Positions 16,694 to 26,293 of a stretch of 64,000 nt of DNA are shown here, piece by piece. Positions within the stretch are counted from its first letter, which is position 1. Each line of letters begins with the position of its first letter. The position numbers and the translations under genes are program-made. Source of the DNA: Roseomonas gilardii (GTDB taxonomy: Bacteria; Pseudomonadota; Alphaproteobacteria; Acetobacterales; Acetobacteraceae); assembly GCF_001941945.1 (NCBI RefSeq), contig NZ_CP015583.1, forward strand, positions 2,611,501 to 2,675,500. The letters are read 5' to 3'. The notes beneath the pieces are model-generated. The model made no database searches. It was not told the DNA's origin and worked only from the letters and a program-made list of their open reading frames with translations.

Positions 16694-17662
16694 CTAGGGA
16701 GCGGGACGGTCCTGGCGCAGCACCCGCCGGGCGTCCTCGGCATCCTGGGCGATGGCGGCCTTGAGTTCCTCCAGCCCGGCGAAGGTCGCGTCCGCCCGCA
16801 GGAAGTGCACCAGCCGAACCCGGATCTCCTGTCCGTAGAGGTCGCCGGAGAAGTCGAAGAGATAGACCTCCAGCCGGGTTTGCGGGTCCCCTCCCAGGGT
16901 AGGGCGGCGCCCGATATTGGCGACGCCCTTCGCCTCCCGCCCATCCGGCAGCGCCACGGTCACGGCATAGACGCCGCGCGCCGGCTCCAGGTACCGGCCG
17001 AGCCAGAGATTGGCCGTGGGCCAGCCCAGGACGCGGCCCAGCTTGTCGCCATGCACGACCTCCCCCGCGATCTCCCAGACCCGGCCCAGGTCGCGCGTGG
17101 CGCGCTCCGGATAGCCGTCCTGCAGGGCGCGGCGGATGCGGGTGGAGGACAGGGTGCCCTCGGCATCCGATACCGGCGGCACCACGGACAGGCCGATGCC
17201 GCGCGCCTCCGCCGCATGGGCCAGGAAGGCGGTGTCGCCGCCCCGCCGGTGCCCGAAGGCGAAGTCGGCGCCGCAGGCCAGGTGACGCGCCCCGAGCCCA
17301 CGATGCAGCACCTCCTCCACGAAGTCCTCCGCGCTCATCGCCGCCAGTTCGGGTCCGAAGGGCAGCGCATAGACGATGCGGCAGCCCCCCGCCGCCAGCG
17401 CCCGCCGCTTCGCCGGCAGGGGCGTCAGCCGGAAGGGCGGGTCGTCGGGGCGGAAATACTCGCGCGGATGCGGCTCGAAGGTGAGCGCCGCCAGGGGCAG
17501 GTCAGGCCGCGCGGCGTGGGCCGCGCCCAGCACCGCCCGGTGGCCGCGATGCACGCCGTCGAAATTGCCCAGCGCCACGGCCGCGCCGCGTGCCGCCGCC
17601 GGCACGTCGCGCCAGTCCGTGAGCAACAGGCACTCCGCTTCGGGAACGGAAGACTGGGTCAT
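16694..17662 (-). CDS. ribF: bifunctional riboflavin kinase / FAD synthetase
   Basis: Converts riboflavin to FMN and FMN to FAD. Protein of 322 aa. The N-terminal FAD synthetase (nucleotidyltransferase) half has GNFDGVHRGHRAVL near residue 30 and the SSTRIRRAL motif. The C-terminal riboflavin kinase half has GRVLGWPTANL, GVANIGRRPT and LEVYLFDF with the Gly-rich close. ATG 17662 was chosen over a longer open frame that overlaps the LOG-family gene 23 bases upstream. Same strand as that gene; possibly co-transcribed. Confidence 0.95.
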   Translation of the reverse strand: MTQSSVPEAECLLLTDWRDVPAAARGAAVALGNFDGVHRGHRAVLGAAHAARPDLPLAALTFEPHPREYFRPDDPPFRLTPLPAKRRALAAGGCRIVYALPFGPELAAMSAEDFVEEVLHRGLGARHLACGADFAFGHRRGGDTAFLAHAAEARGIGLSVVPPVSDAEGTLSSTRIRRALQDGYPERATRDLGRVWEIAGEVVHGDKLGRVLGWPTANLWLGRYLEPARGVYAVTVALPDGREAKGVANIGRRPTLGGDPQTRLEVYLFDFSGDLYGQEIRVRLVHFLRADATFAGLEELKAAIAQDAEDARRVLRQDRPAP

Positions 17663-17685
17663 GGCCGGAACCCCGCTGCAGCCGC

Positions 17686-18288
17686 TCAGGTCTGGGCCGG
17701 GCTGACGATCCAGCGCGCCACCTCGGGCGGGCGGAAGGCGGCCAGCATGTCCAGCGCCTGGTCCGGCGTTTCCGCCCGCATGGCCAGCAAGCGGTGCTCG
17801 GGCTTCAGGAAGCCTTCCGCCTGCATCCCGTCCAGCGCCTTCATGAGATGCGTCCAATAGCCATCGACATCGAGGAAGACCGCGCCCTTGGTGTGCAGGC
17901 CGAGCTGCGACCAGGTCAGCACTTCGAAGACCTCCTCCATCGTGCCGAAGCCGCCGGGCAGGATCACGAAGCCGTCCGACAGCTCCGCCATCATCGCCTT
18001 GCGCTCGTGCATCGATCCCACGACATGCAGCCGCGTCACCGAGCCGTGCCCGACCTCGCGCTGCATCAGCGCCTCGGGGATCACCCCATCCACCTCGGAG
18101 CCGTTCGCCAGGGCGGCATCGGCCACCACGCCCATCAGCCCGACCTTGCCGCCGCCATAGACCAGGTCCAGTCCCCGCGCCGCGATCGCCTCGCCCAGGG
18201 CGCGGGCGGTCTCGGCATAGACCGGGCGGGCGCCGCCGCTGGCGCCGCAGAACACACAGACACGCTTCAACGTCTTCGTCTCTTCCAT
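17686..18288 (-). CDS. LOG-family protein (nucleoside 5'-monophosphate phosphoribohydrolase)
   Basis: A 200-aa Rossmann-fold hydrolase of the LOG/TIGR00730 family, which releases free base (cytokinin or adenine) from nucleoside monophosphates. Family motifs are present: CVFCGASGG at the N-terminus, YGGGKVGLMG, and the signature PGGFGTMEEVFEV. The substrate in bacteria without plants is often AMP-like; I cannot decide here. It precedes ribF by 23 bases on the same strand. Confidence 0.92.
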   Translation of the reverse strand: MEETKTLKRVCVFCGASGGARPVYAETARALGEAIAARGLDLVYGGGKVGLMGVVADAALANGSEVDGVIPEALMQREVGHGSVTRLHVVGSMHERKAMMAELSDGFVILPGGFGTMEEVFEVLTWSQLGLHTKGAVFLDVDGYWTHLMKALDGMQAEGFLKPEHRLLAMRAETPDQALDMLAAFRPPEVARWIVSPAQT

Positions 18289-18504
18289 GGCCCTGATCTA
18301 AGGGCATCGGCGCCGCCGGGGAAAGCGGGCCGGGATGACGATCCGCTCAGGCGGGGCGCCGCCCCTCCCGCATCGCGAATCCCCGCCACCCCCCGTGGAC
18401 AAGCCGGGCGGGCGGCGCGACACCACCCGCTTTCCAACCGGGGACCTGCCGCCGGGCGGGCGCCAAGCCCCCTGGGACAGGCCGCCTTGCCGCGAGGAGC
18501 CTGC

Positions 18505-19644
18505 ATGCCCGCCACCGAGATCGGAACCAGCGAGAGACTGCTGGAGGAACTGCGCCTCTGGGTCGAGACGGAGACCCCGACCACCGATCCCGCCGCGGTG
18601 AACCGGCTGGTGGACCGTGCCGAGGCCGGGCTGCGCGAGGCCGGCGCCGCGCTGGAGCGCATCCCCGGCCGCGACGGCTATGGCGACAACCTGATCGCCC
18701 GCCTGCCCGGCCCCGCCGGCAGCAACCGCAAGCCGGTGGTGGTCTGCGTGCATCTCGACACGGTGTGGGACAACGGCACCCTCGCTTCCTCGATGCCCTT
18801 CCGGGTCGAGGGCGACAAGGCCTATGGCCCCGGCATCTACGACATGAAGGCGGGCTCCTTCCTCGCCTTCCACGCGGTGCGCGAGATCCTGCGGCAGAAG
18901 GTGGCGACGCGGAGCCCGGTCACGCTGATCATGACGCCGGACGAAGAGGTCGGCTCCCCCACCTCCCGCGCCATCATCGAGCGCGAGGCGCGCGACGCCT
19001 CGGCCGTGCTGATCGCCGAGCCGGCGGGCGGGCCGCAGGGCGCCTGCGTCACCGCGCGCAAGGGCGTGGGGCGCTTCGTGGTGAAGATCCATGGCGTTTC
19101 CGCCCATGCCGGCGGCAACTGGAGCGAGGGGCGCAGCGCCGTGGTGGCGCTGTCCGAGCTGGTGCTGAAGGTGCACGGGATGGTGGACCTGGAGCGCGGC
19201 GTGACCACCAACGTGGCCCCCGTCTGGGGCGGCACCCGCCCCAATGTCGTCCCGCCCGAGGCCGGCTGCGAGATCGACCTGCGCGTTGCCAACGAGGCGG
19301 ATGGCGTGGCGATGGAGCGGGCCATCCTGGCCCTCGCCGGGGAACGGGACGGCATCCGCATCGAGATCACCGGCGGCATGAACCGCCCGCCGATGGAGGA
19401 GACGGCGGAAACCCTGCGCCTTTACGAGACGGCGTGCCAACTGGCGCGGCAGGCGGGCTATGACCTGCCGAAGCAGCATCGCGGCGGCGGTTCGGACGGC
19501 AACTTCACCGCCGCGCTCGGCATCCCGACCCTGGACGGGCTGGGCTGTACCGGCGCGGGCGCCCATGCGCCGCACGAGCATATCCTGTGGCGCGACCTCG
19601 CCGCGCGGGGGCAGGTGCTGGCGGGGCTGATCGAGACGCTCTGA
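18505..19644 (+). CDS. M20-family metallopeptidase (carboxypeptidase G2-like)
   Basis: Zinc-dependent exopeptidase of 379 aa. Metal ligands and base are visible in order: His in VCVHLDTVWD, the bridging Asp in GIYDMKAGS, the general-base Glu pair in TPDEEVGS, an acidic ligand in IAEPAGG and a His in GAGAHAPHEHI. The dimerisation domain lies in the middle (VKIHGVSAHAGGNW). This arrangement resembles glutamate carboxypeptidase/CPG2 proteins. No signal peptide, so cytoplasmic. The start is backed by GAGGAG seven bases upstream. The divergent neighbour is the LOG-family gene, 216 bases away. Confidence 0.9.
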   Translation: MPATEIGTSERLLEELRLWVETETPTTDPAAVNRLVDRAEAGLREAGAALERIPGRDGYGDNLIARLPGPAGSNRKPVVVCVHLDTVWDNGTLASSMPFRVEGDKAYGPGIYDMKAGSFLAFHAVREILRQKVATRSPVTLIMTPDEEVGSPTSRAIIEREARDASAVLIAEPAGGPQGACVTARKGVGRFVVKIHGVSAHAGGNWSEGRSAVVALSELVLKVHGMVDLERGVTTNVAPVWGGTRPNVVPPEAGCEIDLRVANEADGVAMERAILALAGERDGIRIEITGGMNRPPMEETAETLRLYETACQLARQAGYDLPKQHRGGGSDGNFTAALGIPTLDGLGCTGAGAHAPHEHILWRDLAARGQVLAGLIETL

Positions 19645-19673
19645 GGCATCGCCGATGGCCCTGGTGGGGGCCA

Positions 19674-19746
19674 TGGCCTCCGCCACGGGCTTGACACGGC
19701 CGTGGCGGAGGCCAGGGTAATACCCAAAGGAAACATCGGTATTACC
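19674..19746 (+). promoter_or_regulatory. hairpin plus promoter/operator of the toxin-antitoxin pair
   Basis: A perfect 15-bp inverted repeat (TGGCCTCCGCCACGG, 19674-19688, with its partner at 19700-19714) encloses an 11-base loop that contains TTGACA (19691-19696). A second inverted repeat, GGTAATACC (19716-19724) and GGTATTACC (19738-19746), overlaps the expected -10 and lies just before the antitoxin start. Likely roles: terminator of the M20 gene, -35 of the toxin-antitoxin promoter and an autoregulatory operator. Confidence 0.6.
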
Positions 19747-19757
19747 GGAAGCAAGCC

Positions 19758-19991
19758 ATGGCCACCATCGTCACCAGCAAGGGGCAGGTCACCATCCCGA
19801 AGCCGGTCCGAGACCTGCTTGGCATCACCACCGGCACCGCCGTCGAATTCCAGGTCGCACCGGATGGCCGAGTGGTGCTGGCACGCGCCGATGACACGGC
19901 CGCCCCCCGCAGCCGCTTCGAGCGGCTGCGGGGGGCGGCCGGGCATGGCATGAGCACCGACGAGATCATGGCCCTGACGCGGGGTGACTAA
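19758..19991 (+). CDS. AbrB/SpoVT-fold antitoxin
   Basis: A 77-aa swapped-hairpin DNA-binding antitoxin. The N-terminus MATIVTSKGQVTIPKPVRDLLGI is the classic AbrB/MazE/VapB fold. The C-terminal half (SRFERLRGAAGHGMSTDEIMALTRGD) is the expected toxin-binding tail. It starts 11 bases after a palindromic operator that it probably binds for autorepression. The PIN toxin follows after 39 bases. Confidence 0.93.
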   Translation: MATIVTSKGQVTIPKPVRDLLGITTGTAVEFQVAPDGRVVLARADDTAAPRSRFERLRGAAGHGMSTDEIMALTRGD

Positions 19992-20030
19992 GGAAGCGAG
20001 CGAGCCGGGCCCGGAGGGCGAACCTGGGGT

Positions 20031-20435
20031 ATGACGCTGGTCGATACCAATATCCTGCTCGACCTCGCCACCGACGACCCGAACTGGGTGGACTGGTCCA
20101 TCCGGCAACTCGATGCCGCGACCGTTGCCGGCCCATTGCTGATCAACGACATCGTCTATGCGGAATTGTCGGTTCGCTTCCCGGCGATCGAAGCCGTGGA
20201 TGCCTTTCTGGAAGGGGCCGGAGTCGTGTTGCAGCCGATGCCCCGGGCAGCCTTGTTCCTGGCTGGCAAGGCCTTCCAGAACTACCGGGCGCGCGGCGGG
20301 TCACGGACAGGTGTGCTTCCGGACTTCCTGATCGGCTCCCATGCTGCCGTCGCGAAACTGCCCCTGCTCACGCGGGATGTCGGACGCTACCGCAGCTATT
20401 TCCCCTCCGTCACCCTGATCGCGCCCGGAGCCTGA
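20031..20435 (+). CDS. VapC-type PIN-domain toxin
   Basis: A 134-aa PIN-domain ribonuclease, toxin of a type II system. The acidic metal-binding set is complete: Asp5 in LVDTNI, Glu45 in VYAELS, Asp98 in LPDFLIG and Asp116 in LTRDVGRY. It is paired with the AbrB-type antitoxin upstream on the same strand. VapC homologues cut tRNA or rRNA; the target here is unknown. A 9-bp hairpin shared with the convergent molybdenum enzyme gene follows. Confidence 0.94.
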   Translation: MTLVDTNILLDLATDDPNWVDWSIRQLDAATVAGPLLINDIVYAELSVRFPAIEAVDAFLEGAGVVLQPMPRAALFLAGKAFQNYRARGGSRTGVLPDFLIGSHAAVAKLPLLTRDVGRYRSYFPSVTLIAPGA

Positions 20436-20454
20436 CAGGCTTCCGTGAGTGCCC

Positions 20455-20477
20455 CCGGGGGGACACCCTCCCCCCGG
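20455..20477. terminator. bidirectional hairpin between toxin and molybdenum hydroxylase genes
   Basis: CCGGGGGGA pairs perfectly with TCCCCCCGG around a 5-base loop, between two convergent genes whose stops are 58 bases apart. Confidence 0.55.
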
Positions 20478-20493
20478 AGCACGGCAAGGCTGC

Positions 20494-22848
20494 TCAGCCC
20501 CGCGACGCGCGCTGCAGCGCCATCCAGACCTTCTCCGGCGTGGCGGGCATGTCCACCGGCTCGGCCCCGGCGGCGCGCAGCGCATCAGCGAGCGCGTTCA
20601 TCACCGCCGGCAGTGAGCCGGCGCAGCCGGCCTCGCCGCAGCCCTTGGCACCGACCGGGTTGGTCTTGGCCGGGACGGGCCGGGAGGCGGTGAGGATCGG
20701 CGGCAGGTCCTCGGCGCGCGGCAGGGCGTAGTCCATGAAGGAGGCGGACAGGATCTGCCCGCCCTCGTCATAGGAGACGCGCTCCATCAGCGCCTGGCCG
20801 ATGCCCTGGGCGACGCCGCCATGCACCTGCCCCTGCACCATCATCGGGTTCACCTCGACGCCGAAATCGCTGACGGCGAGGTAGCGCACGAGATGCACAT
20901 GGCCGGTTTCCGGATCGACCTCGACCTCGGCGACGTGGCAGCCATTGGGATAGGCCATCGGCTTGTCCTCGGTGACATGCGTCACGTCGAGGGAGCGCAG
21001 CTCCTCCGGCAGTTCCGGCGCGGTCCGCATGCGCGCGGCCAGTTCCAGGATGCCGATGCCGCGATCCGTGCCGGCGATGGCGAAGCGGCCATTCTCCGGG
21101 TCGAACTCGATATCCGCCACGGCGGCTTCGAGGAGGTGCGAGGCGGCTTCGCGGCCCTTCTCGATCACCTTCTCCGAGGCCTCGATGATCGCGGTGCCGG
21201 AGGACATCATGGAGCGCGACCCGCCGGTGCCGCCACCGTGCTTCAGCAGGTCGGAATCGCCCTGGATCAGCCTGATCCGGTCGAAGGGCACGCCGAGGCG
21301 GCTGCCGAGGAGCTGCGCGAAGGGAGTCCAGTGGCCCTGGCCGTAGTCGAGCGTGCCGGTGATGATGGTGACGCCGCCATCCTCCTCGAAGCGAACGCCG
21401 CCATGCTCCTTGCCGGCGGGGGCGGTGCATTCGAGGTAGTTGCCGAGCCCGCGCCCGCGCAACAGCCCGCGCGAGGCGCTGTCTTCCCGGCGCGCGGCGA
21501 AGCTGTCCCAGTCGGCCTGGCGCAGCGCCTCCTCCATCAGCGCGGTGAACTCGCCGCCGTCATACTGTGTGCCGGCGGCGGTGCTGTAGGGCATCTGCCC
21601 GGGCTGGATGTGGTTGCGGCGGCGCAGTTCCAGCGGGTCCATGCCGATCTGCGCCGCGGCGGCCTCGACCAGCCGCTCCATGTAGTAGTTGCCCTCGGGG
21701 CGCCCGGCGCCGCGATAGGCGCCGACGGGGCTGGTGTTGGTGAAGACCGACTTGGTATCCACCTCGATCAGCGGCGTGGCGTAGTTGGACTGGATGTTCT
21801 TGACGAAGCCCATCGTGCCCATCAGCGGGCCGACCGTGGTGAGGTAGGCGCCCATATTGGCGAAGGAGGTCAGCCGCACCGCCAGGAAGCGCCCCTCCGC
21901 GTCCAGCGCCAGTTCCGCCACCGTCTCGTGGTCGCGCCCGTGCTGGTCGGAGACGAAGGAGCCGGAGCGCTCGTCCGTCCACTTCACCGGCCGGCCCAGC
22001 AGCCGCGCCGCGTGGAACATGCCGGGATATTCCGGATAGACCGTGCCCTTCATGCCGAAGGAGCCGCCGACCTGGGTGGTCAGCACATGCACCTTCTCCA
22101 CCGGCACCCTGAGGATGTCCTCGGCGATCTGGCGGCGCAGGCCGAAGACGCCCTGCGAGCAGGCGCGCAGCGTGTAGCGACCGCTCTCCGCGTCGTATTC
22201 CGCGATGGCGGCACGCGGCTCCATCGCGGCCACCACGATGCGGTTGTTGCGCAGCGACAGCTTCACCCGGTGCGCGGCGCCGGCGAAGGCGGCGGCGACC
22301 TTTTCCGCATCGCCCGAATGCCAGTCCAGCACCACGTTGCCCGGCACGTCGTCGTAGAGTTGTGGCGCGCCCGGCGCGGCGGCGGCGGAGGCCTCGGTGA
22401 CGGCGTCGAGCGGGTCGATGTCCAGCATCACCGCCTCCGCCGCGTCGCGCGCCTCGGCCGGCGTCTCGGCGATGACGATGGCCACGGGGTCGCCGACATA
22501 GCGCACGCGGTCCATCGCCAGGGCCGGGCGGACCGGCGAGGAAAGCGGGCTGCCGTCGCGGTTCTTCAGCGGCATGGCGCATTTGATCGGGCCGTATTCC
22601 GCGAGATCGGCCCCGGTGTAGATCGCCAGCACGCCCGGCATGGACTTCGCCTCGGCCGTGTCGATGCCGTTGATCACGCCGTGGGCATAGGGGCTGCGCA
22701 CCATCCAAGCATAGGCCTGCCCCTCGGCCTGCAGGTCGTCCGTGTAGCGCCCCTCGCCCCGCAGCAGCATCGGGTCCTCCCGCCGCGTGACCGGCTGGCC
22801 CACGGCGAAGCGCATGCGGGTGGGATCGGGCATGGTCGTATCGGGCAT
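20494..22848 (-). CDS. xanthine dehydrogenase/CO dehydrogenase-family molybdopterin-binding large subunit
   Basis: Catalytic subunit of 784 aa of the molybdenum hydroxylase family. Visible are the N-terminal a/b hammerhead (GEGRYTDDL, SPYAHG), QVGGSFGMKGTVYPEY, the AYRGAGR motif of form II CoxL-like proteins, and KGCGEAGCAG with the catalytic Glu. The start ATG 22848 follows GGAGG by 8 bases; longer frames overlap the divergent gene. No FAD-binding medium subunit or 2Fe-2S small subunit lies beside it, so partners must be distant or it acts differently. The substrate is unknown; it need not be CO or xanthine. Confidence 0.92.
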   Translation of the reverse strand: MPDTTMPDPTRMRFAVGQPVTRREDPMLLRGEGRYTDDLQAEGQAYAWMVRSPYAHGVINGIDTAEAKSMPGVLAIYTGADLAEYGPIKCAMPLKNRDGSPLSSPVRPALAMDRVRYVGDPVAIVIAETPAEARDAAEAVMLDIDPLDAVTEASAAAAPGAPQLYDDVPGNVVLDWHSGDAEKVAAAFAGAAHRVKLSLRNNRIVVAAMEPRAAIAEYDAESGRYTLRACSQGVFGLRRQIAEDILRVPVEKVHVLTTQVGGSFGMKGTVYPEYPGMFHAARLLGRPVKWTDERSGSFVSDQHGRDHETVAELALDAEGRFLAVRLTSFANMGAYLTTVGPLMGTMGFVKNIQSNYATPLIEVDTKSVFTNTSPVGAYRGAGRPEGNYYMERLVEAAAAQIGMDPLELRRRNHIQPGQMPYSTAAGTQYDGGEFTALMEEALRQADWDSFAARREDSASRGLLRGRGLGNYLECTAPAGKEHGGVRFEEDGGVTIITGTLDYGQGHWTPFAQLLGSRLGVPFDRIRLIQGDSDLLKHGGGTGGSRSMMSSGTAIIEASEKVIEKGREAASHLLEAAVADIEFDPENGRFAIAGTDRGIGILELAARMRTAPELPEELRSLDVTHVTEDKPMAYPNGCHVAEVEVDPETGHVHLVRYLAVSDFGVEVNPMMVQGQVHGGVAQGIGQALMERVSYDEGGQILSASFMDYALPRAEDLPPILTASRPVPAKTNPVGAKGCGEAGCAGSLPAVMNALADALRAAGAEPVDMPATPEKVWMALQRASRG

Positions 22849-23044
22849 GGCGTGGCCTCCGGAAGCGGACGGATCGGTATGCGGCCCAGATGGGGCAGGA
22901 CAGATGAGGCGGGCCGTCGGCCCACTCGACAGGAGGGGCCACCACCAGGGCGAGAGGCAAAAACCGGGCCGGAACGGGGATTCCGGTCTTGGCTTGGCGG
23001 ACGGCCGGGAGGATGGTGCGCCCGTTTCATCGCGAGGGGAAGTC

Positions 23045-24739
23045 ATGGACGGCGGCTGGCGCGCTCGGGCGGGATCGATCTTCACCACGCAGAAGGCACC
23101 GGCCACCGGCAGCCGTGGCATGGCGGTGACCAACCACCCGCTGGGCTCCGCCGCCGCGGCCGAGATGCTGGCGGCCGGGGGCAACGCGGTGGACGCCGCC
23201 ATCGCCGCCTTCTTCACCCTCTCGGTGGTGGAGCCGATGATGACCGGGCCGCTGGGCGGTGGCCTGACGCATCTGCGCCTCGCCGATGGGCGCCACGTCA
23301 TCGTGGACGGGCTTTCCGCCGCGCCGCTGGCCGGGTCGGGGAGCATGTACACCCCGGCCTCCGACGACCCGGCGCGGCGCATGGAGACGCTGGGCCGGGC
23401 CAACACGGTCGGGCCCCTGGCCGTCGCCTCGCCGGGCGCGCTGCGCGCCTGGTGCGACATCCTGGCCCGCTATGGCACGTTGCCGCTCGCGGATGTGATG
23501 GAGCCGGCGATCCGCCATGCCAGCCGGGGCTTCATCGTCACCACCTATCTCGCCGACTGCATCGCCGACGCGGCGGCGGACCTGGCGCTGGACCCGGAGA
23601 TGGCGCGGGTCTTCCTGCCCGGCGGCACGCCGCTGAAGGCCGGGGCGCGGCTGGTCCAGGGCGACACGGCCGAGACGCTGCGCACCATCGCCCAGGAAGG
23701 GCCGGACGCCTTCTACCGGGGCGCGCTGGGGCAGGCCGCCTGCGACTGGTTTGCCCGGAACGGCGGCATCCTGACGCGGGAGGACCTCGCCAGCACCGCG
23801 CCGGTCGAGCGCGAGCCGGTGCGCGGCACCTATCGCGGGCATGAGGTGGTCGGCCCGCCCGCTCCCTCCGCCGGCGGCATGCACATAGTGCAGATGCTGA
23901 ACTTCCTGGAGGGCTTCGATCTCCGTGCCCTGGGCTTCGGCACGGCGCCGACCCTGCACCGGATCGCCGAGGCGCTGAAGCTCGCCTTCGCCGACCGCGC
24001 CATGGTCACCGCCGATCCGGCTTTCGTGCGCATCCCGGTGGAGCGGCTGATCTCCAGGGACTATGCCGGGGAGCGCCGCGCGGAATTCGACCCCGGCCAC
24101 GCGCGCGACTGGGCGCCCGGCCTCGCGCCGCTGGCCGAGAGCGCCGACACCACCCATGTCACCACCGCCGACGCCGCCGGCAATGTCGTGGCCATGACGC
24201 AGACCATCAACGGCCTTTTCGGCGCGCGGGTCCGCATCCCCGGGCTGGGGCTGATCCCCAACAACTACATGTGCAACTTCGACCCCCGGCCCGGCCTGAC
24301 CCAGTCCGTGGCGCCGGGCAAGCGCATCACCACCTCCATGGCACCGACCATCGTGCTGCGCGACGGCAGGCCGGTCTTCGCGCTGGGCCTGCCGGGCGGG
24401 CTGAAGATCTTCGGCTCCGCGATGCAGGCGGTGTTGAACATGATCGACCATGGCATGAGCCCGCAGGAGGCTGTGGAAGCCCCCCGGATCTGGACCCAGG
24501 GCCTGGCGCTGGAGGCCGAGGGCGGCGTCGCCCCGACGGTGCGGGAGGAACTCGCCGCCATGGGCCACAAGGTCGCGACGGTGCCGACCGTGGGCGGCGG
24601 CATGAACCTGATCGCTTTCGGGGAGGGTGGCACGATGACCGGCGCCGCCTGCTGGCGTGCCGATGGCACGCCCATCGGCGTGGCGGGCGGGCTGGCGAAG
24701 TCCGGCGTGCGTTTCGTGCTGGAGCAGGCGCGGCGGTAG
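23045..24739 (+). CDS. gamma-glutamyltransferase family protein
   Basis: N-terminal nucleophile hydrolase of 564 aa, expected to self-cleave before the TTH motif. The motif is present at residues 369-371 (ADTTHVTTADAAGN), making Thr369 the nucleophile. Other family elements are GGNAVDAAIA near the N-terminus and APGKRITTSMAPTIV. No signal peptide is evident, so it may be cytoplasmic and act on gamma-glutamyl amides or acylated substrates. GAGGGGAA precedes the ATG. It is divergent from the molybdenum hydroxylase (196 bases apart) and followed by an amino acid permease after 72 bases, suggesting a catabolic uptake unit. Confidence 0.9.
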   Translation: MDGGWRARAGSIFTTQKAPATGSRGMAVTNHPLGSAAAAEMLAAGGNAVDAAIAAFFTLSVVEPMMTGPLGGGLTHLRLADGRHVIVDGLSAAPLAGSGSMYTPASDDPARRMETLGRANTVGPLAVASPGALRAWCDILARYGTLPLADVMEPAIRHASRGFIVTTYLADCIADAAADLALDPEMARVFLPGGTPLKAGARLVQGDTAETLRTIAQEGPDAFYRGALGQAACDWFARNGGILTREDLASTAPVEREPVRGTYRGHEVVGPPAPSAGGMHIVQMLNFLEGFDLRALGFGTAPTLHRIAEALKLAFADRAMVTADPAFVRIPVERLISRDYAGERRAEFDPGHARDWAPGLAPLAESADTTHVTTADAAGNVVAMTQTINGLFGARVRIPGLGLIPNNYMCNFDPRPGLTQSVAPGKRITTSMAPTIVLRDGRPVFALGLPGGLKIFGSAMQAVLNMIDHGMSPQEAVEAPRIWTQGLALEAEGGVAPTVREELAAMGHKVATVPTVGGGMNLIAFGEGGTMTGAACWRADGTPIGVAGGLAKSGVRFVLEQARR

Positions 24740-24811
24740 CGCCGCCGACGCAACCGTTCCGTCACACCCGGCATTACCGGACCGGTTCCATGGAAAGGGA
24801 GCGGTCCGCCG

Positions 24812-26290
24812 ATGGACAGTTCCGCCCTCACCGCGCGCAAGAGCATCCCCGACATCGTCGCCTCCGCCGATGGCGGCGAGGCGCCGCTGCGCAAGAGCCT
24901 GGGCCCCGTCAGCATCACCGCCATGGGCATCGGCGCGATCATCGGCGCCGGCATCTTCGTGCTGACCGGCACGGCGGCGGCACAGTATGCGGGGCCGGCG
25001 CTGATGCTGAGCTTCTTGCTCGGCGGCATCGCCTGCGCCTTCGTCGGCCTCTGCTACGCCGAGCTGGCGGCGCTGATCCCCGTCAGCGGCAGTTCCTATA
25101 CCTATACCTATGCCACGCTGGGCGAGCTGGCCGCCTGGATCATCGGCTGGGACCTGATCCTGGAATACGCCATGGGCGCGGCGACCGTGGCGGTTGGCTG
25201 GTCGGGCTATGTGGGCAGCCTGCTGGGCGGGTTCGGCCTGCACCTGCCGCCGGCGCTGACGCAGGCGACCGGCACCGTCGTGCATCTGGCCGATGGCAGC
25301 GAGGCGCGGGCGCTGCTCAACCTGCCCGCCGCGCTGATCGTGCTGGCGCTGACCGCGCTGCTGGTGCTGGGCACGCGGGAGTCCTCGCGGCTGAACAACA
25401 TCATGGTGGCGGTGAAGCTGGCCATCGTGCTGGCCTTCATCCTGGTCGGCGCGGCCTATGTCAGCCCGGCCCACTGGCAGCCCTTCCTGCCCGCGAACAC
25501 CGGCGAGTTCGGCCATTTCGGCTGGAGCGGCGTGCTGCGCGGCGCGGGCGTGGTGTTCTTCGCCTTCATCGGCTTCGACGCCATCTCCACCGCGGCGCAG
25601 GAGGCGAAGTCGCCCCAACGCGACATGCCCATCGGCATCCTCGCCTCGCTGGCCGTCTGCACCCTGCTCTATGTGCTGGTGGCGGCGGTGCTCACCGGGC
25701 TCGTGCCCTATGCGCAGCTCAACGTCGCCGATCCCATCGCCAAGGGCGTCGATGCCATGGGCCTGCCCTGGCTTTCCGGCCTGATCAAGATCGGCGCCAT
25801 CGCCGGGCTGACCACGGTGATCCTCGTCCTGCTCTATGGGCAGAGCCGGATCTTCCTCACCATCTCCCGCGACGGGCTGCTGCCACCGGTCTTCTCGCGC
25901 ATCCATCCGCGGCGGCACACGCCCTGGATCAGCCAGATCGCGATCGGCTCCATCGTGGCGCTGATCGCGGCGGTGCTGCCCATCGGCATCCTGGGCGAGA
26001 TGGTGAGCATCGGCACGCTCTTCGCCTTCGTGATGGTCTGCGGCGCGGTGCTCTATCTCCGCCGCCACGCGCCGCGCATGGACCGGCCCTTCCGCGCGCC
26101 GGGCGTGCCGGTCGTGCCGGTGCTGGGCATCGGCTTCAGCCTGCTGCTGATGGCGGGACTGCCGTTCGACACCTGGCTGCGGCTGGTGGTGTGGATGGCG
26201 GTGGGGCTGGTGATCTATGCGCTCTACGGCCGCCGCCACTCCCTGCTACGCCAGGAGGGCCGGGCCGGGCCGGGGCAGCCGGCGGAGTGA
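24812..26290 (+). CDS. APC-superfamily amino acid permease
   Basis: Inner-membrane permease of 492 aa with about twelve to fourteen hydrophobic helices. The first helix carries [18 protein letters not shown], the hallmark of the cationic-amino-acid-transporter-like APC group. Further marks are [14 protein letters not shown] and [25 protein letters not shown]. It sits downstream of the gamma-glutamyltransferase with an AAGGGAG ribosome site and probably imports the amino acid that enzyme releases or uses. The stop is 3 bases from the convergent TrmJ-like gene. Confidence 0.92.
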   Translation: MDSSALTARKSIPDIVASADGGEAPLRKSLGPVSITAMGIGAIIGAGIFVLTGTAAAQYAGPALMLSFLLGGIACAFVGLCYAELAALIPVSGSSYTYTYATLGELAAWIIGWDLILEYAMGAATVAVGWSGYVGSLLGGFGLHLPPALTQATGTVVHLADGSEARALLNLPAALIVLALTALLVLGTRESSRLNNIMVAVKLAIVLAFILVGAAYVSPAHWQPFLPANTGEFGHFGWSGVLRGAGVVFFAFIGFDAISTAAQEAKSPQRDMPIGILASLAVCTLLYVLVAAVLTGLVPYAQLNVADPIAKGVDAMGLPWLSGLIKIGAIAGLTTVILVLLYGQSRIFLTISRDGLLPPVFSRIHPRRHTPWISQIAIGSIVALIAAVLPIGILGEMVSIGTLFAFVMVCGAVLYLRRHAPRMDRPFRAPGVPVVPVLGIGFSLLLMAGLPFDTWLRLVVWMAVGLVIYALYGRRHSLLRQEGRAGPGQPAE

Positions 26291-26293
26291 AGG

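Noticed and set aside
20821-26239. Very long open frames (about 1000 codons) antisense to the molybdenum hydroxylase, gamma-glutamyltransferase and permease genes
   Set aside because: They are His/Arg/Gly/Asp-rich, have no domain signal and mirror the codon pattern of the real genes in a GC-rich genome.
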